Shown: one piece after another, positions 13,701 through 27,000 of the stretch
Position numbering within the stretch: the stretch's first letter is position 1
Layout: each line of letters starts with the position of its first letter
From: Prunus persica
Taxonomy: Eukaryota; Streptophyta; Magnoliopsida; Rosales; Rosaceae
Reading direction: 5' to 3'
Assembly: GCF_000346465.2 (NCBI RefSeq)
Contig: NC_034012.1
Coordinates: forward strand, 20,981,567-21,045,566
DNA: 64,000 nt
Position numbers and translations under genes: made by a program
The notes under the pieces: model-generated
What the model was told of the DNA's origin: nothing
Database searches by the model: none
Seen by the model: only the letters and a program-made list of their open reading frames with translations

Positions 13701-16144
13701 CCCATGTTTTGGACTCAATTCGATATCGATTGGTCCAGGAAATCGGACAATTTAGGTTCGTACGAAGTTCGTTCTTAAATGGAGTGGTTGGTGTATTGCA
13801 TAGTTCTAGAGATTGGATTTCATTCAAAAATCACCAAATGACTTCTCACACTATATTATGATGTTCCCCATGTTTCGGACTCAATTCGATATCGATTGGC
13901 CCATGAAATTTGACAGTTCAGTTTCGTACGAAGTTTGTTCTGAAATGGAGTGACTGGTGTATTGTATAGTTCAAGAGATTGGATTTCACTCAAAACCCAC
14001 CAAATGACTAATCCCACAATATTGTGATGTTCCACATGATTTGGACTCAATCCGATATCGATTCATCCATGAAATCGGACAATTCAGGTTCGTACGAAGT
14101 TCGTTCTGAAATGGAGTGGTTGGTGTATTGCGTAGTTTTGGCAATTGGATTTCACCCAAAACTCACCAAATGACCCCTCCCGCAACATTATGATGTTCCC
14201 CAAGATGTGGACTCCATCCGATATTGACTGGTCCATGAAATCGGACAATTCAGGTTCGTACGAAGTTCGTTCTGAAATGGAGAGATTGGTGTATTGCATA
14301 GTTTTGGCAATTGGATTTCACTCAAAATTCACCAAATGATTCCTTCCACAACATTACGGTGTTCCCCAATTTTTGGACTGAATCCGATATCGATCGGTCC
14401 ATGAAATTGGACAACTCAGGTTCGTACGAAATTCGTCCTGAAATGGAGTGGTTGGTGTATTTTAAAGTTCTAGAGGCTGGATTTCACTCAAAACCCACCA
14501 ATGACTCCTCTCACAATATCATGATGTTCCCCAAGTTTTGGACTCAATCCGATATCCGTTGGTCCATGAAATCGGACAATTCAGGTTCATACGAACTTTG
14601 TTATGAAATAGAGTGGTTGGTGTATTGTATAGTTCTTGAGATTGGATTTCAATCAAAACCCACCAAATGACTCCTCCCACAATATTATTATGTTCCCCAA
14701 GTTTTGGACTCAATCTGATATCGATTGGTCTTTGAAATTGGACAATTCAGGTTCGTACGAAGTTCGTCCTTAAATGGAGTGGTTGGTGTATTGTATGGTT
14801 CTAGAGATTGGATTGTACTGAAAACCCACCAAATGACTCCTCCCACTATATTATCGTGGTCCCCAAGTTTTGGACTCAATCTGATATCAATTGGTCCATG
14901 AAATTGGACAATTCAGGTTCGTATGAAGTTTGATCTGAAATGGAGTGGTTGGTGTATTGCATAGTTTTAGCCATTGGATTTCACTCAAAACTCACCGTAT
15001 GACTCCTCCCACCATATTATGATGTTCCCCAAGTTTTGGGTTCAATCCGATTTCGATTGGTCCAAGAAATTGGAGTATTCATATTCGTACGAAGTTCGTT
15101 ATTAAATGGAGTGGTTGGTGTATTTCATAGTTTTTGCAATTGGATGTCACCCAAAACCCACCAAATGACTCCTCCCACGATATTATGATGTGCCCCAAGT
15201 TTTGGACTCAATCCGATATCGATTTGTCCATGAAATCGGACAATTCATGTTTGTACGAAATTTGTTCTGAAATGGAGAGGTTGGTGTATTTTATAGTTCT
15301 AGAGATTGGATTTCACTCCAAACCCACCAGATGACTCCACCCACAAGATTATGATGTTACCCAAGTTTTGGGCTCAATCCGATATCGATTGGTCTAAGAA
15401 ATTGGACTATTCATGTTCGTACGAAGTTCGTTCTCTAATGGAGTGGTTGGGGTATTGCGTAGGTTTGGTGTATGGATTTCACTCAAAACTCACCAAATGA
15501 CTCCTCCCACAACATTATGATGTTCCCCATGTTTTGGACTCAATCCGATATCAATTGGTCCATGAAATTGGACAATTCTGGTTCGTACGGAGTTCGTTTT
15601 GAAATGGACTTGTTGGTGTATTGCATAGTTCTTTAGATTGGATTTCACTCAAAACACACCAAATAACTCATTCCACCAAATTGTGATGTTCCCCAAGTTT
15701 TGGACTCAATCCAATATCGATTGGTGCATGAAATCGTACAATTCAGTTTTGTATGAAGTTCATTCTGAAATTGAGTGGTTGGTGTATTGCATTGTTTTAG
15801 CCATTGGATTCTGCTCAAAACTCACCAAATGACTCCTCCCACCATATTATGATGTTCCCCAAGTTTTGGGTTCAATCCGATATCGATTGGTCCATGAAAT
15901 TGGACAATTCAGGTTCATACGAAGTTCGTTATCAAATGGAATGATTGGTGTATTGTATAGTTCTAGAGATTGGATTTCATTGAAATCCAGCCAAATGACT
16001 CCTCCCACAATATTATGATGTTCCTTAAGTTTTAGACTCAATCCAATATCGATTGGTCCACGAAATCGGCCAATTCATGTTCGTACGAAGTTCATTGTGA
16101 AATTGAGTGGTTCGTGTATTGCATGGTTTTAGCCATTGGATTTC
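10753..16144 (-). repeat. 166-bp satellite array, block 3 (reverse orientation B)
   Basis: About 32 copies of the standard monomer, now reading as the reverse complement of blocks 1-2 (GTTCCCCAAGTTTTGGACTCAA, CAGGTTCGTACGAAGTTCGT). Shared private variants, for example AATGAATCCTCCCACCATATATTA (12007 and 13337) and CACTTGAACCCCACCAAATG (12491 and 13655), show that roughly 1.2-1.3 kb has been duplicated, with one monomer lost in the second copy. The array is cut by the Tat element at 16145 within GGATTTC. Confidence 0.97.
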
Positions 16145-16601
16145 TGTTCACCCGTTTTGTTTTCACACCTGTGATGATAGGGCAAAGTTCCCCATTGCCT
16201 TGAAAACCATTGACTGTTCGACAAGCCAACTTTCTTTGGTGTGCGAGCGTGTCACTGCTAGCAATAAAAAATCCTAACAGACTTCTTTGAAACAGATAAC
16301 TTGCGCCCCAAGTTACTGTTTTCTAAACAAGCGATTGTGAATTTGGGTCAGGAATATCTCCCAAGTAAGTTCTTTTCCTGCCTCAGACTGGTGAGGACTT
16401 CATAATTTATCACAGTATAGAATTGGTAGTTCTGGCCAGAATAGATGATAATAAAGTGGACTGTTTTAGGCCGAACTCCCTTTTGAGCGGGCAGAACTGC
16501 GGCTTCTTCAGTCTGAAGGAGCAGAAGTGGTTGGACTTGAGGACTTAAAAAGCTGGAACTGCACTGTAAAATTTGTTGAGGTTTTGATTGTTTGATTGAT
16601 T
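16145..16601 (-). repeat. Tat left (3') LTR, segment 1 of 3
   Basis: Matches the start of the right LTR at 47806 onward. Compared with it, two pieces are missing: about 210 bp at 16483 (right-LTR 48147-48357) and about 230 bp at 16578 (right-LTR 48452-48685). It ends in GATTGATT, the last ATT being the left target-site copy of the CACTA insertion. Nothing here looks coding. Confidence 0.85.
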
Positions 16602-16629
16602 CACTACTACAAAAAAGCAAAAAGACGAC
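16602..16629 (+). repeat. CACTA left terminal inverted repeat
   Basis: CACTACTACAAAAAAG followed by CAAAAAGACGAC. The first 14 bases are identical to the reverse complement of the right end; with one small offset the similarity extends to about 28 bp and runs into the first ACGACGG motif. Confidence 0.95.
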
Positions 16630-18065
16630 GGTAAATCACCGTCGTGTATTCGGTTTTTCAATAGTCGTGGAATCCACCGTCATCTTTTCCCTCATAAACC
16701 ACGACGCTAAATCACTGTCGTTGTTAAAATATACAACGTCATCAACAAATACAAAACGACGTCTTTGTACTGCAAAAAGATCTAAAAAAGCAGTCGAGGA
16801 TGAGAATAGACGACCAACTCTCTTAAAAAACCGTCGTTAAAAAGGAAAAATATGACACATATTAACAGAACAAGGCCGCAAGATAGACATACAACGACGA
16901 AAATTAAAATAAGACGCCGTTAAATATCATTTTCACGACAATAAAAAATATGACGTCTTTAAATACATTAGAAGACGACGTTATTGATACTTACTACGTC
17001 GCCTATATAAAAACAGCCGTCGTAAAATAAATTTTCCACTTCGATTTTTCTATAAAAGATGACGTGGAAATAGTTGTCAGTGTCATTATTTACGACGTAT
17101 GTATTTATAGAGTAGACGTTGAACAACGAAACAACGTCGGTTACAAATATATGAGAGTCGTATTACAAAATTTATACGTCCTATTTTCAGAAACAAACAA
17201 CGATGATAAATATTAGACGTTGTTAAATAAAACAACGTCGAAAAAAAATAAAAACAGATGTGTTTAGTCTGCTAAAGTTCTAAAAAATAGTCGAGGATGA
17301 GAATAGACGACCAACTCAAACAAATCACCGTCGTTAAAAAGGAAAAATATGACACATATTAAAAGAACAAGGCCGCAAGATAGACATACAACGACGACAA
17401 CTAAAACACTATGCCGTTAAATATAATTTTCACGACAAGAAAAAATATGACGTCTTTAAATACATGAGAAGACGACGTTATTGAAATCTACTACGTCTCT
17501 TATTTACAAACAACCGTCGTGAAATAAATTTTCCACTTCGATTTTTCTAAAAAAGATGACGTGGAAATAGTTGTCAGTGTCATTATTTACGACGTATGTA
17601 TTTATATAGTTGACGTTGAAATGCGAAACAACGTCGGTGGCTTTTATATAGTCGACGTTGTATTTATATGTATTCATTACTCACGACGCACTTATTAATA
17701 TAGACGACGTTGAACTTCTAAACAACGTCGATTCCAAATAAATGAGAGCCGTATTACAGAACATATAGACGCGTTGATTATGATGAGAGCCGTATTACAA
17801 ATAACGTCGTTTAATTGATATTAGACGCGTTATATGAATTACCGTCGGAATTCATTTCGTTCGTATTTGAATACATGGCGGTTCTTAATCGTTCCCGACG
17901 TGATATCTGAATAATTGCTTCACAATAGCGTCGTGGTCTTCATTGTTACGTTGCTTTAAGACGTCGGTAAATATGCTGAATAACTGGTTCACAATAACGT
18001 CGTGTTTATTTGAACAGACGTCGTTTTTTATGCAGAATATAATGATGTAATCTGGAAACCAGTAT
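16620..18065. repeat. CACTA left subterminal region filled with CGACG/CGTCG motifs
   Basis: Some 1.4 kb with no gene. A short motif, ACGACG(G/T) or its complement, recurs every 15-40 bases in both orientations, often as facing pairs that could pair (ACGACGGT...ACCGTCGT). In characterised CACTA elements, subterminal repeats bind the element's TNPA protein; that role is inferred here. Within it, the block starting GTCGAGGATGAGAATAGACG at 16793 is repeated at 17290 (offset 497 bp, similarity over about 340 bp). Confidence 0.85.
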
Positions 18066-18133
18066 TTTTTGCACTGATTGTTTTGTGGCCAAAACCTGTA
18101 TAATAGAAAGTGAAGAAATCACATTACAATATA

Positions 18134-21100
18134 TTACAAAATTAATGTCATACACTGCCAATTACATAAGCAACATTCAATCCATATATCTTCACACCCA
18201 TCTCGAATATTTTGACCACCTAACTCACCCACCAGTTCATCAAATGTGTCAACATTTGGCATCCCTCTAGTAAATGGCTCACACTCAATTATCACATCAC
18301 CTAAGACTTCATCACCAATAACATCATTATATTCTCTATTAGGCATTGATAACACTACCGACCAACCACGATGCATCGGGTCGTCAACAAAAAATATTTG
18401 TTTGACTTGAGAAGCCAAAACAAATTGGTCATTCCTATGTCCAATTTTACTCAAATCTACAAGGGTAAATCCAAGTTCGTCGACTACAAGACCAGAACTA
18501 TCTATCCAATCACACCTAAAGACTGGGATTGTAAACTTTTGGTAGTCAAGGTCCCAAATTTCTTGAATGACACCATAGAAACCCATATTTGAGAGAATTG
18601 GGTTTTTATCCTTGGCACTAGCAACTTGCATGGTATGTGCAAGTAAATAAACTCCACTATTTTGAGTTGTCCGCACATCATCTTGTGCCTTGATATTGAA
18701 TTTAATACCTTTAATAAGATAGCTCCTATATAATGGCACTGCCATGTTTGGACCAGCTGCTAGCCACCTTAAATTTTCTGATACGCCATGATTGTCTTCC
18801 TCAAGTTCACTTTGAACCTGCAAATTAATCATATCTTAATTCAATCTAACATAGAAATAAGAAGAAAATTAAAAGAGAAATATGTTATTCAACAACATAT
18901 ACCTTGAAGCGTAGCCATTGAATGAAAGTGCTATTGTGCTTATCCTGCAGCCACTTTGTTCTCTTTCTAAATTTTGGATAAGCAGTCTTGATGTGGATCA
19001 TATGTTGCCTACATGACACGAAAAATTCAAGCATTACGGTCCCAAATATATAAGATAAACATAAGAAATAATTTAAAATGGAAACTTAAAGAATAAAACT
19101 CATACGTACTCGATATAAGGTAGGACTTCCTCCGTATTCTCCAAGACATATAGATGTGCTTGATTCAACAGGTCCTGATCAACTACGCTCACTGTGCAAC
19201 CTGATAATGGCTTTGAAACTCCCATCTTTTGGCTTGAAGGCACTCCAACTGTACTAACATCAGATAAATGCTGAGTACAAAACTCTACCGCTTCTTCAGC
19301 TATATACTGCTCAGCAATGCAACCTTCGGGACGAGTACGATTCTGAACATACCCCTTCAGCACTTTCATATATCTTTCAAACGGATACATCCACCTAAAA
19401 TATACTGGCCCACATAGACGAACTTCTCTGAAAAGATGTACTACTAGATGAACCATGATATCAAAGAATGAAGGGGGAAAGTACTTCTCAAGCAAACACA
19501 GAGTAACTACTACATCTTCTTCCAACTTATCTAGCTTGGAAACATCAACAGTCTTTGCACATATAGCATTGAAGAAGAAGCACAAACGAGTTATTGCATA
19601 CCTTGCAGGCTTCTCCAAAACAGAACGAATTGCCACAGGGAGCAATTGTTGCATTAAGGTATGACAATCATGTGATTTAAGGCCAAGAAGTCTTGAATCT
19701 TGTAAAGATACAAGATTTTTAATATTTGAAGAATAACCTTCAGGGACCTTCATACCATAGAAAGAATTGCAAACCTCTCTCTTCTCTGCTCTTGACAAAT
19801 TCCAAGGCCCAGGAGGCAAACGAGTACGTCTTTCTCCATACTCGGGTTGCAAATCAGTTTTGACCCCCATGTTCAATAAATCTAATCGAGCAGCAATCCC
19901 ATCTTTATTTTTTCCAGGGATCTCCAGCAATGTACCAATGATACTATCGCAAACATTCTTCTCAATGTGCATAACATCTAGGGCATGCCTCACAGGAAGG
20001 TATTTCCAATACTCGAGATCAAAGAATATTGATTTCTTCTTCCAACAAACTCTGTCACCATTTTCAACCATATGCAGCACTTCTTCTCCGGTTAATGGCT
20101 CGGGAGGTATGCCATATTCAGGTTTCCCATTAAAAGCTGCACGTTGCCTCCTATATGGATGATTGATTGGTAACCATTTTCTATGCCCAATGTAACAAAT
20201 TTTGTGGCCATTTTTCAACCTGTGACTAGGTGTATCATCGCCGCATATTGGACAAGCTTTATATCCTTTAACAACACAACCAGATAAGTTTCCATAGGCG
20301 GGGAAATCATTAATTGTCCACATTAATGCAGCTCTGAGTGTAAAGTATTCTCCATTATGTGCATCATACACTCCTCTAATCCCATCCCACAAAGATTTTA
20401 AATCATCAATCAAAGGCTCCAAGTAGACGTCTATATCATTTCCGGGTTGTTTAGGACCGGAAATCAATAAGGTTAACATCATGAACTTTCGTTTCATGCA
20501 CAGCCATGGAGGGAGATTATATGTAACTAAGATAACCGGCCAACAACTATATCTGCTACTTAGAGAACTGTGGGGATTGAATCCATCAGATGAAAGAGCC
20601 AATCTCAAGTTTCTCGGCTCATTACCAAACTCAGGCCATTTATCATCAAGAAGTTTCCAAGACGGGGAATCCGCCAGATGAGACATCTGACCGTCAATTG
20701 ATTTTCTAGCAGCATGCCAAGTCAAACTCTTAGCTGTCTCATGTGATTGAAACATCCTTTTAAACCTTGGAATTGGAGGAAAATACCACACCACCTTCGC
20801 TGGCACACCCTCTTTCAAGATTGAATCTTTGCCTTCCTTCCACCTTGAGATACCACAAGTAGGACAATTAGTTGAATCCTCATACTCCTTCCTATACAAG
20901 ATGCAATCATTGGGACATGCGTGCATTTTCTCATAACTCAGCCCCAATGCACACAAAGTCTTTTTAGCCTCATACATAGAGGTTGGTATTGTATTTCCTT
21001 CTGGAAGCAAATCGCCTTGAAGTATCAATAATTCTGTAAAACAGACATCACTCATCCCATGTTTTGCCTTCAAATTATACAACTTCACTAATGCCGATAA

Positions 21101-21520
21101 CTTCGTGTACTTTCTACAACCAGGGTACACTGGTTGATCTCCATCCCCAATCACATTGGCAAACTCATACGGATCGGAACCAAAATCACCAAAATCATTA
21201 TCATCCATATCAATTTCTTCAGACACAAAACTGTACCTACTATGGCCATCATCTTCTTCAACATTTCTACTAGCATTAGTAGTTGCTTCCCAAGGTTCTC
21301 CGTGAAATGTCCAATTCTTATAGCTTTGGTCAATTCCATTAAAGTATACGTGATCCCTTATAATTCCAACCCCAAACAACTTCAAATTAACACATTTAAC
21401 ACATGGACAACGGATATGTGTTGTAGTTAGAAGATTTTCTACAGCAAAGTTCAAAAATGCTTCCACCCCAAACTCATATGCCTTCGATCTTCTATCCGAG
21501 TGCATCCATGACTTATCCAT
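18134..21520 (-). CDS. CACTA TNP2-type transposase (TNPD-like), three exons
   Basis: The transposase expected to cut the CACTA ends. My model is exons 21520-19110, 19008-18903 and 18817-18134 with GT-AG introns and consistent phases, giving about 1,066 aa. I use the ATG at 21520 (MDKSWMHSDRRS). In order: a transposase-associated N-terminus with a CPCVKCVN zinc-like motif (~35-45); a second CX2C motif (CPTCGISRWK); the TNP2 core with SDGFNP, YSCWPVI and DVYLEPLIDDLKSLW; ACPICGDDT; HRKWLPINHPYR; a DUF4218-like part (MVHLVVHLFRE...MYPFERYMK); and a DUF4216-like tail in exon 3 (SGVYLLAHTM, GFTLVDLS). No stop or frameshift is visible. A non-coding first exon ending near 22152 (AACCT|GTAAGT) with an acceptor near 21538 is plausible. 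Catalytic residues were not assigned one by one. Confidence 0.92.
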
Positions 21521-21529
21521 CTCCAACAC

Positions 21530-22502
21530 TATAACCTATTATCTATAATAAAGTGAAAATACAGGCAATGACCATCACTATAGCAGATTATACAAAGATC
21601 TAATAGCAAGTAATACACAACAGAGACGACGGGTTTTAAACAAAAACAGACGTATTTGGCATATATAGACGACGGATTTTCAACAGACGTCGTCTAATAT
21701 AAGTAATACAAACGACGGTTTATGAAAAACCCGTCGTGTATAAGTAATACAACGACGGTTTTTTCGTAAACCGTCGTGTAATCGTCGTCGTATGCCTAAA
21801 AAGGCGTCGTGTCTCATTTTATTTTCAAGAACCCAAAACCCATTAAGAACACAACATATATATGAAACCAAGCAAGAAACCAACATATACATGAAACCAA
21901 GCATGAAAACAATAAATCCATTCCCAATTCAACATAACATAGGGTGATTAAAAGATCCGACAAAATTAAATCCATTCCCAATTCAACATAACAGATAATG
22001 TAATCCATGAACCCATTAAACAGAAAATTCATGAACCCATACCTATAAGCACATTATTAACAGATCGCAAAGCATATACCTAAAACCCTTTAACAAAACA
22101 ACCTAATATCATTCAATGAATTTACAAGGGGAAGATAGGGTTTGTACTTACAGGTTGGACGAGCTCACAGATTCGACGGAGCCTGGAGAGTGCAACTTTT
22201 AATTAGAGCAGAAGTGAGAGAGCGAAATGTTATGTTGCGCGAAATCTGAAAATTTTAGGGTTCAGGGTTAGAAGTATAAGAATAAGAGCCAAATCTAAAA
22301 AATTTAGGTGGCGCGAAAATTTTTAGAGAGCGCGCTCTTTAAAACGTCGAAAGAAAAACCATGGCGAAAGTTCTACAAGAACCGACGTAAATGTAATATT
22401 CCACGACGGAAACACTGAACGTAACGCCGTTTATTTTGACGCTTCATTTTTCGGATTAATTTTAAATTTATTTTGAATATTTTGATATAAAGACGACTGA
22501 AA
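21530..22502 (-). promoter_or_regulatory. Upstream region and probable 5' UTR intron of the transposase gene
   Basis: No open gene. On the minus strand a donor AACCT|GTAAGTAC (about 22152/22151) and an acceptor ATAATAG|GTTATAG (about 21538) would remove an intron just before the transposase start. That intron holds CGACG motifs clustered at 21620-21805. 22150-22340 is an untranslated-leader-like stretch (AGAGAGCGAAATG, GGCGCGAAAATTT). The first exon and transcription start are inferences. Confidence 0.45.
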
Positions 22503-23780
22503 AACCACGTCGGGGTTAAGAAATTGAAGACGTTGTAAATTATAATAGACGACTTACATATTAAAATGACGTCGTTTAAAGTATAAATCATGTCGGATAT
22601 TTTACTGCACGACGTAACATATGTATCTCACGACTCAACCACCGTCGTTAAAAATTAATACCCTAAACCCTTAAAACTAAATTATATAATTTAAAAAATT
22701 AAGTTTATAAAAGGGTTTATGGTTTTACAGCCTAATATATACCCTAGACTACCCAAAAATTATACTTTAAAAATAAACCCCAATAAATAACAACCCTAAT
22801 CTCTAAACCCTAGACTCTAAACCCTAAACCATAAAACTAGAAGTGATTTTATGACTCATCAAAACAATTTTGTTTTGGATGGTCATTTTAAATTTTTGTT
22901 ATTCAAAATGACTTTTTTCAAGTTTACGGGGAAGAAAATATATCATGACTTCATAGGAGTTGACTTTGCATTTTTCTGATTTATTTTAATTTATTTTTGA
23001 TATTTGATATAAAATAATAAATATTCTTATCACACAACAAACCACGTCGTGTTATAAATTGTAGACGTTGTAAATTTAGTAGACGACTAGTTGTTAAAAT
23101 GACGTCGTTTAAAGTATAAATCATGTCGGATATTTTACTGCACGACGTAACATATGTATCTCACGACTCAACCACCGTCGTTAAAAATTAATACCCTAAA
23201 CCCTTAAAACTAAATTATATAATTTAAAAAATTAAGTTTATAAAAGGGTTTATGGTTTTACAGCCTAATATATACCCTAGACTACCCAAAAATTATACTT
23301 TAAAAATAAACCCCAATAAATAACAACCCTAATCTCTAAACCCTAGACTCTAAACCCTAAACCATAAAACTAGAAGTGATTTTATGACTCATCAAAACAA
23401 TTTTGTTTTGGATGGTCATTTTAAATTTTTGTTATTCAAAATGACTTTTTTCAAGGTTTAGGGGGAAGAAAATATATCAATGACTTCATAGGAGTTGACT
23501 TTGCATTTTTCTGATTTATTTTAAATTTATTTTGAATATTTTGATATAAAAATAATAAAATATTCTTATCACAACAACAAACCACGTCGGTGTTAATAAA
23601 TTGTAGACGTTGTAAATTTTAATAGACGACTAAGTTGTTAAAATGACGTCGTTTAAATGAGAAACCATGGCGGATATTTAATTATCCGACGTAAAATATA
23701 TATTCCACGACTTAACCGCTGTCGTTACAAAGTACTACCCTGAACCCTTAAGAAATTGAAGACGTTGTAAACCATAAACG
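22503..23780. repeat. ~540-bp tandem repeat between the two CACTA genes
   Basis: ACCACGTCG recurs at 22504, 23041 and 23581 and is followed each time by similar sequence, giving two full ~540-bp units and part of a third. Near-identical stretches include ATGACGTCGTTTAAAGTATAAATCATG at 22566 and 23099. Each full unit carries a telomere-like AAACCCTAGACTCTAAACCC run (about 22804 and 23337). No reading frame is seen. Some small deletions distinguish the copies. Confidence 0.85.
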
Positions 23781-24021
23781 ACTCAATTGTTCAAAGAACG
23801 TCGTCTAAATATCCTTTTACGTCGGATTTGTTTAAAACGAAACAACAAAAAACGACGGTTTTTGACTTTATTAGGTCGTTGGAAAAGTATTACACGTCGG
23901 TTACGCAATTTGTATGTTTGTTTTTTTTTTAAATTTAAGAAAACCTCAACAAATTTTTACATTATATATTATAGACAAAATTTGTACATTATACATAAAT
24001 ATCAAGTGTTCAATAATTCCC
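23781..24021. other. CACTA intergenic spacer
   Basis: Continuation of the CGACG-rich spacer (for example AACGACGGTTTTTGAC near 23850) up to the end of the Ulp1-type gene, followed by AT-rich sequence that may hold the 3' ends of transcripts. No gene is seen. Confidence 0.5.
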
Positions 24022-27000
24022 CTATTCCAAGTGAAGGCAAACAAACTCTGCCCATTCATTCCGGACTTCATCAATTGCTTCTTGGGGGTATGGCGCTTCC
24101 TGTTTTCCCTTGGCATACTGCATAAACAATGACTATTAGGGTTTATAAATAAAAAGAAATTCAATCACAGACGACGATATTTTTCATAACCGACGTAGTA
24201 TATCTATTCAACGACGGTAATTTTACATGACCGTCGTTGATAATACAAAAAACGACGTAAAATGTATAAAGGTAATTTCTTCTTACCTTCTTCTCAAACG
24301 CCAAGGAAGGATCCATGATGATGTCCCTCATGAAGCGCATCACATAATACCCGCATTCGACACTGCTGGGTTGCTTTGGTGTGCCTGACAGAGTTTTCCA
24401 AATTACGGCTTTACGGCCTGCTCTGGCTATGTGAGAATTATACATTTTTATAGCACTGTTCACGATGTTTTTGCCCTCTTCATCGACCACACGATTTCCT
24501 GGCAGAGGATCCAGAAAATAGACTGTTTCCCTCTTTGCTCTAACAATCAGCAAGATCCAATGACGGCTGCACAAAATTAATATAAAAACGACGGTTATTT
24601 ACAAAAACGACGTATTATAATATTTCACACGACGAAATAAAGTAGCAATCGACGACATTATATATTTATCACGACGATAAATAACTACCGACGTGGTTAG
24701 TAGTTTCAAACGACTCAATAAAATAAAATACCGACGTGGTTAGTTTATACGCTGTCAGTTATTGAAAATCATAAAAACAAAATCCTGTTAAGGAGACCAA
24801 CCCTGGATTGTAAGGCATCATGAAAATCTGTTCACCATCAGTCTTCTGAAGTCGAGCTGCTACCAATCGTGATCTCTCAGCTATTGTCCCAGAGTTGGCA
24901 CTAACTGTAGCAGGGTCGATAAAGCCAACCATGCTGCACATATTTGCTTGTTTCAAAACATCATGTAAGTACCTAAATATATAAAATAATATAAACAAGT
25001 CAGCACAAAAAAACACACGACGGTTATGTATAACAAAACGACGTATTATAAAATTTCACACGACGTACTGAAATAGACAACGACGTTATAATATATTTAT
25101 CACGACGGTACATACTAACGACGTGGTTAGTTAGTTAAGACGACGCAATAAATAAACCAACGACGTATTATTTTAGAATGACAAACCTCATATATACAGC
25201 AACCACAGTAGCTCCTATTTCTTCCATGCCTGCAAATTGTGTAATATCTTCAGGCAGGACGAAGGTATCGCGTTCTAGACCAAACACCTCCTTATCAATT
25301 GTAAAGTGCAGGGTCTTATCCTGAGGCACGAGTGTCGTTTTCGCATAACGACAAAGGGATTTTAAAGAAGATGGCGCCTCCATATTTGAATAATCAACAA
25401 CTTTAATAACCTGTTTAAAGAAATAAAAAAAATGACGTGGTAATTCAATAAAAACGACGGTTTAAGGAATAAAACGTCGTCTGAAAAGAATTTAAACGAC
25501 GGTGAAGAAACCGTCGTGGTGAATAATTTATTACGTCTTAGAAAAAAATTCTGCCGTCTAAGTTGTAAACAAACGACGGTTTAAAGAAAAATATCGACGT
25601 CTGGAATTTTGAAAAACAAATAAAAAAGGCAAAGTTATGTGAACATACCTGGTCGTCATCTTCTTTCTCCTTTTCATCTTGTTTTTCTTCTTTCTTCTCT
25701 TCATCTATTACGTCGGGAATGACTAACTTCGTCGTCTAAAAACCACAAAGTTTTAAAAATAACGACGTTTAATGGCGTGTAAAACAAGTAAACTAAATAC
25801 GACGTGGTATTGAAATATAAACGACGGTTTATTTTTAAAATCGTCGTGGTATGTATTTCAAACGACGGTTTTATTAATAATAACGACGTCTAATGGTTTT
25901 TAAAAAAACAGAGAATTCAAAGTTCAGATATGTTACCTTTTCTTCCTGATGTTTCCCATTTTTAGCAGTATCATCCTCAAAATGCTGGGATCTCACATCA
26001 CCTCCAGAGCAGCTTGCTTTGTCAGACATTGGATTTTTGGGACTTTGGCTAATTTTGGGTTTAAGCATGCTTGGATCAAAATTGGGAATTAATTGGGAAA
26101 GCTGACTCAGGAAATGCGCCCTCTCAGCCTCTACCAATTGTTTCGTTCTAGCCTCCATCCTTAAAGCCTCTTCCCTTGCCTTAGCTTCCATCTTTTTAGT
26201 CTCTTCTTGAAGGAGAACTCTTAAACTGTCCTTCAAACGGTCGTCAAAGCTCACTCTCTGTGGTTTGGGTAAATTGAAATATTGCCTTGGTGAGATCCCA
26301 GCACCTACTCCTCTCACTCTGCCTGGATGCTCGGGGCCCAAAGCCATGGTCAGCACATCATTGCTGCCAGAAACAGTGACTTTGCCTTCCGAGACTTGTT
26401 TTTGCAATTCATCCTAAAACAAAGATATATAAAAAAGTAAGGACAAAAACACACGACGGTTATTTATATACAAACGACGTATTATATAATTTCACACGAC
26501 GCAATAACATATAAATCGACGTTATTATAATTTATCACGACGGTAGTTATACCGACGTGGTTAGTTTTTAAAACGACGAAATGAATAAACCACCGACGTC
26601 TTATGCTTTATTTACAGATAACAGAGGGATGATTCAATATTCACACCTTTAACGACCTTGTTTAAAACATTTCGACGTAGTAATTCAATACAAACGACGC
26701 GAAAATGAACCACCGACATCTTATGCTATAATTACAGAAAACAGAGTAGTGATTCTTGATTTAGACCTTTAACGACGTTTTTTAAAAAATTTCGACGTGG
26801 TAATATCATTCACACGACGCAAAATATAACATAAGACGTAATAAGAATTATTCATAGTTTAATAAAAATTTAAAACAGTGTGAGTAGGCTTACAATTAAT
26901 TTTGCTTTCTCTGCCACCTTTGGATCCGGGATGTTACCATGTTTGTCCTGTCTAGCTCTCTTCCATAAGGTAGATCGATCAATTTCTACCCCAGGCATGG

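Noticed and set aside
16620..18060. CRISPR-like regularly spaced short repeats
   Set aside because: The CGACG motif is only 6-9 bases, in both orientations with irregular spacing, in a plant transposon. It is a subterminal motif array, not CRISPR.
19455..20681. Plus-strand frames inside the transposase gene
   Set aside because: Antisense shadows of the TNP2-type coding exon, without motifs of their own.
22800..23365. Interstitial telomere
   Set aside because: The CCCTAAA-like runs are short and degenerate and belong to the duplicated ~540-bp unit inside the CACTA.
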